From an uncultured Eggerthella sp. (lineage in GTDB: Bacteria; Actinomycetota; Coriobacteriia; Coriobacteriales; Eggerthellaceae): DNA of 18,506 bases. The notes under the pieces are model-generated. The model ran no database searches and was not told the origin of the DNA. It saw only the letters and a program-made list of their open reading frames with translations. The stretch lies in contig UQVJ01000026.1 of the NCBI GenBank assembly GCA_900544455.1, positions 1 to 18,506 of the forward strand, in the 5' to 3' direction. The translations under genes and the position numbers were made by a program. Below are positions 13,782 through 18,506 of this stretch, piece by piece (positions within the stretch are counted from its first letter, which is position 1; each line of letters opens with the position of its first letter).

Positions 13782-14765
13782 TTAACGCCTTCGGCGAGGA
13801 TGCCCGCGACGGCTGCGAATGCGCTCCGCCTCCTCGCGGCGGGTTTTCACCTGAGCGCTCTCTTCGCGAAGGCGCACATACGATTCCAGGCGCTCTGCCG
13901 CCAAATCGCCCGACTTAACGGCGGCACGGACAGCGCATCCTGGTTCGTTGGTGTGGGTGCAATCGCGAAAGCGGCATGAAGCGGCCAGCTCCTCAATGTC
14001 CGAAAACGCAGCGCCAATGCCTTCGTCGGCGTCCCAAAGCCCCAACCCGCGCACGCCAGGCATGTCGACAATGCGGCCACCCGTTGGCAGGTAGATAATC
14101 TCGCGAGAAACGGTGGTATGCCTGCCCTTGCCATCGCCGCGCACGGCAGTGGTTTTTTGGATGTCGCTGCCTACGAGCATATTCACCAGGCTCGACTTGC
14201 CCACGCCTGACCGGCCGATAAGCACTGCGGTTTTATCACCTTCGGCAATTATCCGAGCAAGACGCTGTACCGACGCCTCGTCGCGGTCGGAAATGGCCAG
14301 CAGTTCGTCATTGCCCACGAACCCATCGATATGCGAGCGCACTTCTTCCACTTCAGCGGGCGAAGCCATCAGGTCGGCCTTGGTAAGCACCACCAGCACT
14401 TCCGCTCCCGTTTCATGGGCCAAGACAAGCTCACGCTCCAGACGGCGTGTGTTGGTGTCTTCGATGGGCTGAGCGATGATAACCAGGTCGAAGTTGGCGG
14501 CCAACGTTTGCGGAAGGGCCCGTTCGGTAGGGTCTTTGCGCACAAACGACGTGCGCCTGGGCAATGTTTCCTCGATGATGCCCTTGTCATGCCCATCGGG
14601 AAGGGAAATGCGCACTTCATCGCCCACCACTGCGCGCTGATCGCTGCCCTTCACTAAGGAAGTGGCATGCTCGCAACGAAGCTCGCGGCCATCGTCCAAA
14701 CGAACCAAGGGGAAGCCCCTATCGAGCTTCACCACCACACCGGTTTCGATGGCTGGAGTTTCCAT
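13782..14765 (-). CDS. rsgA: Ribosome small-subunit-dependent GTPase A (RsgA)
   Basis: This 327-residue circularly permuted GTPase helps late maturation of the 30S ribosomal subunit. An N-terminal OB-fold (about 1-80) precedes the G domain, whose motifs occur in permuted order: LTKADL (G4), then GRSGVGKSSLVN (G1), the switch region TAVRGDGKGRHTT and DMPGVRGLGL (G3). A C-terminal zinc-binding segment has CRFRDCTHTNEPGC, with the expected Cys-Cys-His-Cys ligands. The tail is strongly basic. The length is typical. Its ATG overlaps the stop of the upstream membrane protein gene by one base (TAATG), so it is translationally coupled and cotranscribed with it and trkH. Confidence 0.96.
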   Translation of the reverse strand: METPAIETGVVVKLDRGFPLVRLDDGRELRCEHATSLVKGSDQRAVVGDEVRISLPDGHDKGIIEETLPRRTSFVRKDPTERALPQTLAANFDLVIIAQPIEDTNTRRLERELVLAHETGAEVLVVLTKADLMASPAEVEEVRSHIDGFVGNDELLAISDRDEASVQRLARIIAEGDKTAVLIGRSGVGKSSLVNMLVGSDIQKTTAVRGDGKGRHTTVSREIIYLPTGGRIVDMPGVRGLGLWDADEGIGAAFSDIEELAASCRFRDCTHTNEPGCAVRAAVKSGDLAAERLESYVRLREESAQVKTRREEAERIRSRRGHPRRRR

Positions 14766-15373
14766 TACAGCGTCCCCTCTCGTTTGGATTGGTACAGGGC
14801 AAGCAAAGCCAAGCCGGCCAGCACCGAAACGATGCCAAGACCGAAAAGTTTCGGATCCATCCCGGGCTTGTTTTCAGAGCCGGCGGCAAGTGCCGAAACC
14901 TCTTCCACGTGAATGTCGGACATGCCCTGATGCTCCCTGCAATCCAAATGGAACGTGCCACGCACTTGGAGCATGGTGCCGGTAACGCCATAGCTACCGT
15001 ACGTGTCGATGTTCTTCGCTTGCTCCATGGTCATGAACACCGAAACCACGCTAGGATTTGTAGGGTCGTCGTCTTGCAGGGTGACCCAGCAATTGTCAGG
15101 TTGCATTTCATCGTTGATGCGGTCGCCCACCACTTCTCCCTGCACAAGTACCGTTTGGCCTTCATAGTACGAGTCGGCCTGAGCCAAATCGGCAATGGTT
15201 GTTTGGTACAAAAACGAGCTGTCGGAAAGCTGGTTCACGTATACGTGATTGCTGGGCTTGGACGATTCCTGCCCTTCATCGGCCCAGGCAACACCGGCAC
15301 ACAGCAGCACGACCGCCAACACGCATGAGCCCCATGCCGCAACAATGGTTCGCTTTGAAAGCAGCTTGGTCAC
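14765..15373 (-). CDS. Membrane-anchored protein with possible OB-fold domain
   Basis: This 202-residue protein starts at a GTG at 15373. AGGTGG lies seven bases upstream, and the GTGA overlaps the TrkH stop by four bases; the longer frame (to 15463) lies inside trkH. A hydrophobic segment (about residues 10-32) ending in AWADE is a signal peptide or anchor. An extracellular beta-rich domain of about 110 residues follows (EGQTVLVQGEVVGD, CWVTLQDDDP, YGVTGTMLQVRGTFHLDCREHQGMSDIHVEEV). It reads like an OB-fold of the kind found in exported ligand-binding domains. A C-terminal transmembrane helix (FGLGIVSVLAGLALLALY) ends in a basic tail. The function is unknown. Its position between TrkH and RsgA does not define it. 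Confidence 0.75.
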   Translation of the reverse strand: MTKLLSKRTIVAAWGSCVLAVVLLCAGVAWADEGQESSKPSNHVYVNQLSDSSFLYQTTIADLAQADSYYEGQTVLVQGEVVGDRINDEMQPDNCWVTLQDDDPTNPSVVSVFMTMEQAKNIDTYGSYGVTGTMLQVRGTFHLDCREHQGMSDIHVEEVSALAAGSENKPGMDPKLFGLGIVSVLAGLALLALYQSKREGTL

Positions 15374-16887
15374 GAGCGCACCACCTTCCTGCGAGGCGCG
15401 ATAGACACAACCACTTTCACAACAAGGGCCAAAAGCGTTACGAATTCCAGACGGCCTGCCCACATTTCAAGGATGTACACCACTTCCAGGGTTGGCGGCA
15501 TGCCGCGAGAAACAATGCCCGAGCTCAAGCCGCCGTTGGAGGCCATAGCAACCGATTCGAAGATGGAAGAAATGGCATCGTAGCCATGCGCGATGCCCGC
15601 AAGCGAGCCAATAAGATACGTAACCACAAACAGGGCAGAAACAGTCATAGCCGATTTTGCCGCATCGGTGGTAAGCACTTTGCGCCCCAGGTGATAGTAA
15701 CGAACGGAAACGCGCGCCGTGCTAGGCGAAAGGGTTTCCTTGAGGGTGGAAACCATCGATTTGGCAATAAGGCCGATGCGCGAAAGCTTGATACCACCGG
15801 CGGTGCTTCCGCTGGAACCGCCGATTGCCATACACATGGCGATGATCAGGAACGCGCCTGAAGAAAATACCGTGGTGAGCTGATTGTTCGTAACATTCTG
15901 AAAGCCAGTAGTAGTAGCTGCAGCCACAACCATGAACACGCCGCGACGCAGCAGCGCCATCAAATCAGAGAAGCCGCCCGAAGCGCACGTTGAGGCCATA
16001 AGCGTGATGGTAGCAACAATAAGCCAGATGGCACCCGTGCGGATTTCCAAATCGCGGAAGAAGGAATCGGTTTCGCCGCGCTGGGTTTTCACGTACAGCG
16101 AAAAGTTAATGGCGCCCAAAAGCATAAGCACCATACAAACGATTTCCAGCGCAAACGAATGGTAGTACCCGATGGACTGGCTAGTAGGGGCAAAGCCACC
16201 CGTGATAAAGCCCGAGATGGATATCCATAGGGAATGGAAGAAGGCACGCACCGGTTCCATACCGGAAAGAACGCACATCACAAACAGGATAACCACGGCA
16301 ACCGCAATGGCGGTAAGGGAAATACGGCTGATAAGGCGAACCGTATTCACAATGTTGGGCAGCACATGTTCGCTTCGGCCCTCCGAAGAATACAGGCCCG
16401 AAGTTGCCTTACCCAAAAGGCCCAGCGAAAGGGCCACAACGATAAGGCCCAAGCCACCGATAAGGTGCATTACGAAGCGCCACATGTTGTCGGCGGTGGA
16501 AAGGTGCTCCAGATCGATAACAAGCGTAACGCCCGTGGTGGTAAGCCCGGAAACCGCTTCCATAAGGGAGTCGAGGTACGAACCGTAATGGCCGGAAAGA
16601 GCCAAGGGAACCGAAGCCACAAACGCCAGGACAATCCACGAAAGGCCCGTTACCGCAAGCGCCTGCTGGTGGGTAAGCTTGCCCGGCTGCACGCACACAA
16701 GGCGCAACCCCGACCCGACGATAAGCGAAATGCCCACCGCCAGCAGATAGCGCGAAGCCGGCTCCCATTCCTGCATTGCGATGGCAACCACCAACGGCAC
16801 CGCCAGCGCAATGGTGAAGAACGAAACCAGCACGCCAAGGTAGTGCGCTACCACACGCACATCAAACAGAGTAAAGCGAAGCCACAT
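15370..16887 (-). CDS. trkH: TrkH/KtrB-type potassium transporter
   Basis: This 505-residue membrane protein has about ten hydrophobic helices and four selectivity-filter loops: GLTTTGVTL, SGFITGGFAP, ATTTGFQNVT and SNGGLSSGIVS. The strongly conserved GGSSGSTAGGIKLSRIGL lies after the third loop. It carries K+ (or Na+-coupled K+) inward and normally works with a cytoplasmic TrkA/KtrA-type NAD-binding subunit, which is not in the window. I use the ATG at 16887, where MWLRFTLFDVRVVAHYLG begins; the open frame runs further back but only through the 27-bp repeats. A weak GGCGGGG precedes it. The stop overlaps the next gene by four bases. Confidence 0.93.
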   Translation of the reverse strand: MWLRFTLFDVRVVAHYLGVLVSFFTIALAVPLVVAIAMQEWEPASRYLLAVGISLIVGSGLRLVCVQPGKLTHQQALAVTGLSWIVLAFVASVPLALSGHYGSYLDSLMEAVSGLTTTGVTLVIDLEHLSTADNMWRFVMHLIGGLGLIVVALSLGLLGKATSGLYSSEGRSEHVLPNIVNTVRLISRISLTAIAVAVVILFVMCVLSGMEPVRAFFHSLWISISGFITGGFAPTSQSIGYYHSFALEIVCMVLMLLGAINFSLYVKTQRGETDSFFRDLEIRTGAIWLIVATITLMASTCASGGFSDLMALLRRGVFMVVAAATTTGFQNVTNNQLTTVFSSGAFLIIAMCMAIGGSSGSTAGGIKLSRIGLIAKSMVSTLKETLSPSTARVSVRYYHLGRKVLTTDAAKSAMTVSALFVVTYLIGSLAGIAHGYDAISSIFESVAMASNGGLSSGIVSRGMPPTLEVVYILEMWAGRLEFVTLLALVVKVVVSIAPRRKVVRS

Positions 16888-16888
16888 G

Positions 16889-17122
16889 CTACTGCCCCGC
16901 CTTGCTGAAAATGCGCCATACGGCAACGAGGGCAGAGCGCTGCCCTTCGCACTTGAAAGCGAGGTGCCGCTCTCCGCACCTGAAAACAAAGTGCCGCCCG
17001 CTGCACTTGAAAGCGAGGTGCTGCCCTCCGCACTTGAAAGTGAGGTGCCGCTCTCCGCACTCTAAAGCGAAGCGCTGCCCGCCGCACTCGAAAACATTGT
17101 TTTTCCTGTTGGTATACGCCAT
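16889..17122 (-). CDS. Doubtful ORF built of 9-residue cysteine repeats (77 aa)
   Basis: This frame begins with an ATG two bases after the stop of the 48-residue membrane protein and ends with TAG one base before the trkH ATG. It reads through all six 27-bp repeats in frame. Each unit gives a nine-residue repeat of the type CGERHLAFK, with cysteine in every unit. The exact fit between neighbours argues for coding. Against it, no good ribosome site is visible and base changes between units are spread over all three codon positions rather than mainly the third. The other repeat arrays nearby are clearly non-coding. I do not assign a function. Confidence 0.3.
   Translation of the reverse strand: MAYTNRKNNVFECGGQRFALECGERHLTFKCGGQHLAFKCSGRHFVFRCGERHLAFKCEGQRSALVAVWRIFSKAGQ
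16933..17094. repeat. Six tandem 27-bp repeats upstream of trkH
   Basis: Six contiguous units of exactly 27 bp start at 16933, 16960, 16987, 17014, 17041 and 17068. The common pattern on the plus strand is CGAGGTGCCGC, then a variable part, then CCGCACTTGAAAG. Units differ from one another at several positions, so the array is old or under diversification. It lies just before the trkH start. Confidence 0.92.
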
Positions 17123-17124
17123 GG

Positions 17125-17271
17125 CTATCCAAGCGACCCCAGCGCGAAAAGAAAACGGACAACAACAGTGATGCCGTACAAGAGCAGCAAAAAAGCGACG
17201 ATGCTCATCAGCACCGCCGAAAAGCCCAGAAGCGGGACACGAATACGCTCTTTCAGCTCGTCTTTATCCAT
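17125..17271 (-). CDS. Small one-helix membrane protein (48 aa)
   Basis: This short ORF encodes a charged N-terminus (MDKDELKERIRVP) and one long hydrophobic helix (about residues 14-46: LLGFSAVLMSIVAFLLLLYG and ITVVVRFLFALG). The composition is typical of a genuine small membrane protein and unlikely for chance. There is no ribosome site: CCCCC precedes the ATG. TAGAAT lies seven bases upstream, so the mRNA may start at or near the ATG (leaderless). It lies upstream of trkH in the same direction, so a role near that transporter is possible, but nothing shows it. Confidence 0.55.
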   Translation of the reverse strand: MDKDELKERIRVPLLGFSAVLMSIVAFLLLLYGITVVVRFLFALGSLG

Positions 17272-17278
17272 GGGGGTT

Positions 17279-17284
17279 ATTCTA
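17279..17284 (-). promoter_or_regulatory. -10 box for the 48-residue protein, possible leaderless start
   Basis: TAGAAT on the minus strand ends seven bases before the ATG at 17271. That spacing places the transcription start at the start codon. The -35 region is not convincing. If it is used, this promoter drives the trkH-rsgA unit. Confidence 0.4.
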
Positions 17285-17349
17285 GTACATTCTTGCTTTA
17301 TGGCTACACAAGCAAAGCAAGGGGGCCATGCAAGGGGCCAACAGCACTA

Positions 17350-17378
17350 AAGCGGCCAGGCTCGAGGCCCGACCGCTT
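17350..17378 (-). terminator. Hairpin terminator after the repeat-bearing 3' region
   Basis: AAGCGG pairs with CCGCTT, with additional GGC/GCC pairing inside and two mismatches. On the minus strand TTTAGTG follows. It is placed to end transcription of the gene at 17712-18167 after it passes the repeat array. On the plus strand AATAATTT follows, so it might work in both directions. Confidence 0.55.
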
Positions 17379-17407
17379 AATAATTTGCACCAGACTGAAG
17401 CCCGTCC

Positions 17408-17619
17408 GCCTTGAGCGGTTCGCGCTAGGTTTGGACCCCGTCTGCCTTGGGCGGTTCGGTCGAGTCCGAGCCCGCCGCCTTGGGCAGCTCGGTTTGGTCC
17501 GAGCCCGCTGCCTTGGACGACTCACGCCAAGCTTGAAGCTCGACAGCCCTGGACGGTTCGCGCCAGTTCCGAAGCGCTCGGCAGCCCTAGACGGCTCGCA
17601 TCAGGCATGAACCCCCAAC
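17408..17619. repeat. Six degenerate tandem repeats, 33-38 bp
   Basis: Units beginning GCCTTGG or GCCCTGG, followed by GCGGTTCG and ending near GAGCCCG, start at 17408, 17444, 17477, 17510, 17546 and 17584. Steps are 36, 33, 33, 36 and 38 bp. No gene is supported across them. The array lies between the stop codon of the membrane protein gene at 17712 and the terminator at 17350-17378. Confidence 0.75.
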
Positions 17620-17711
17620 CACCCTGAAAGGTCCGCATAGCACATAGCTGATCTGCTGGAGCTCAGCTAAAGCAAGCACCCCGGCTGAGGGCGATCTAAC
17701 GCTGGAGTTCG

Positions 17712-18167
17712 CTACTTGCTAGCCGTGCGGGGTACCAAGGGGCAGGAAACACCGCCATCGCGGAAATAGCGAGCCAAGAAGCAACAGCCAGAAAGAGCCA
17801 GCGCAATGCCAAGACCTGCATAGAAGAATGCGATGAACCACGTAGGGGCAATACCAGAAGAACGCAGCCCAATGCCCATGGTCATCATGAACGCCATAAT
17901 GAGGTAGCCCTTAGCATCGAAGAACTTCCAGAATGGCACGCGATCTTCTTCCATAGCTTCGATACGGTCGGCGTGCTTGCCAACCAGTTTGGAGAACATT
18001 CCTGCATGGAACACCGTGAAAGCAACGATTGCGGCAGGCACGAGCACCAACATTGCGTGCTGGCCCATTTCGGTAAATGCGGAAACGCCGAGGATGGCAA
18101 TGTTGAGCCCAGCAGCAAGCCAAACAAATCCGGCAATCAGCAAGAGCTTTTCTTTTGCTACGCGCAT
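17712..18167 (-). CDS. Conserved four-helix membrane protein of unknown function
   Basis: This 151-residue protein has four hydrophobic helices (about residues 8-28, 38-60, 87-105 and 108-130). A conserved-looking cytoplasmic loop between helices two and three reads HADRIEAMEEDRVPFWKFFDAKGYLIM. MTMGIGLRSSGIAPTWFIAFFYAGLGIALALSG follows. I recall similar uncharacterised proteins in Firmicutes and Actinomycetota, but no function is known. AAGGAGG lies about six bases before the ATG, the best ribosome site in the window. A short hairpin lies in its leader. Its 3' region carries a repeat array before the terminator. Confidence 0.85.
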   Translation of the reverse strand: MRVAKEKLLLIAGFVWLAAGLNIAILGVSAFTEMGQHAMLVLVPAAIVAFTVFHAGMFSKLVGKHADRIEAMEEDRVPFWKFFDAKGYLIMAFMMTMGIGLRSSGIAPTWFIAFFYAGLGIALALSGCCFLARYFRDGGVSCPLVPRTASK

Positions 18168-18188
18168 ATGGTTCCTCCTTGTTTCCGG

Positions 18189-18203
18189 GCCCGTCGATCG
18201 GGC
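18189..18203. other. Short leader hairpin
   Basis: GCCCG and CGGGC flank TCGAT upstream of the ribosome site of the membrane protein gene. It is too small to call a riboswitch. The remaining upstream sequence to about 18400 has no gene I can support. Confidence 0.35.
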
Positions 18204-18401
18204 TAATACGTTAGTGGAACGATAGCACTTAAACCGAAACAGACGGCACGTTCCACCGCATTGACACCCGTAACCTACAACTTACTTTTTCAGTAGCGGC
18301 AAAAGCGCCGCGTACGGTGCATGGCATGGTGTTTGGCGATGAGCCCAGCGGGAGCCGTGGGGCGTTCAGTGCCGTGGGACGCGGGGCGGGCGTCCAGTCG
18401 T

Positions 18402-18506
18402 GGCAAGATTATGCCGTGGTGCGTTCCCGGACGCTTGCCGGTGGCAAAATGCTCGCGAAATGCGTTCCCCAGCGTCCGACAGTGGCAAGATCTCGCCGCA
18501 GCGTGT
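18402..18506 (+). repeat. Cluster R of the 26-nt GGCAAGAT module (3 copies, cut by window end)
   Basis: Plus-strand copies start at 18402, 18443 and 18484, exactly 41 bp apart. The tail of the module here is ATGCGTTCCC or GTGCGTTCCC. The 41-bp unit also shares GACGC/AGCGTCC sequence between modules, and a weaker unit may precede 18402. The third copy is cut by the end of the window. Confidence 0.8.

Overview
The window looks like chromosomal DNA from a high-GC Gram-positive bacterium. The best guess, by inference only, is a member of the Coriobacteriia/Eggerthellaceae. The guess rests on GC-rich codon use, strong AGGAGG-type ribosome sites, small intergenic phage-like cargo, and a LytS/LytR, TrkH and RsgA gene set. 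No rRNA, tRNA or CRISPR array was found. Nearly every gene is on the minus strand, so the text below reads from high to low coordinates.

Right part (about 10.1-18.2 kb), chromosomal. A four-helix membrane protein (17712-18167) is followed by a long repeat-bearing 3' region and a terminator. Next comes a probable operon: a 48-residue one-helix membrane protein (17125-17271), a questionable ORF made of 27-bp repeats (16889-17122), a TrkH-type potassium transporter, a membrane-anchored possible OB-fold protein and the GTPase RsgA. The last three overlap by 4 and 1 nt. After a terminator (13712-13734) a second unit follows: a glycosyltransferase-2-like protein, a TauE/SafE exporter and a LytS-type sensor kinase.

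Middle (about 4.3-10.1 kb), a small phage-satellite-like element. It carries a frameshifted tyrosine integrase, a terminase-small-subunit-like gene, a zinc-ribbon protein, a winged-helix-like replication candidate, a phage replisome C-terminal-domain protein, a phage-type protein, an AlpA/Xis-like regulator and a divergent zinc-finger gene. No capsid, portal or tail gene is present. It sits between the LytS kinase (ends 10093) and the LytR response regulator (starts 4169), so it appears to split a two-component operon. Its left end has a perfect 20-bp inverted repeat and a short Myb/SANT-like ORF. Its right end has a similar ORF that lacks its N-terminus.

Left part (1-4.2 kb). The LytR regulator is followed by a structured, possibly non-coding RNA and a strong terminator. 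Then come a HAD-family phosphatase and a small LpdD-like protein, with long gene-free stretches in between.

The most unusual content is in the gaps between genes. A 26-nt module (GGCAAGAT, nine variable bases, then ATGTAYTCC-like) occurs 13 times in three clusters, always with the same 9-nt internal spacing. Copies in the same orientation start 41, 50 or 60-61 bp apart, which is whole helical turns. Four further degenerate tandem arrays (periods 40, about 23, 27 and 33-38 bp) lie in other gaps. Two of them lie between a stop codon and that gene's terminator.
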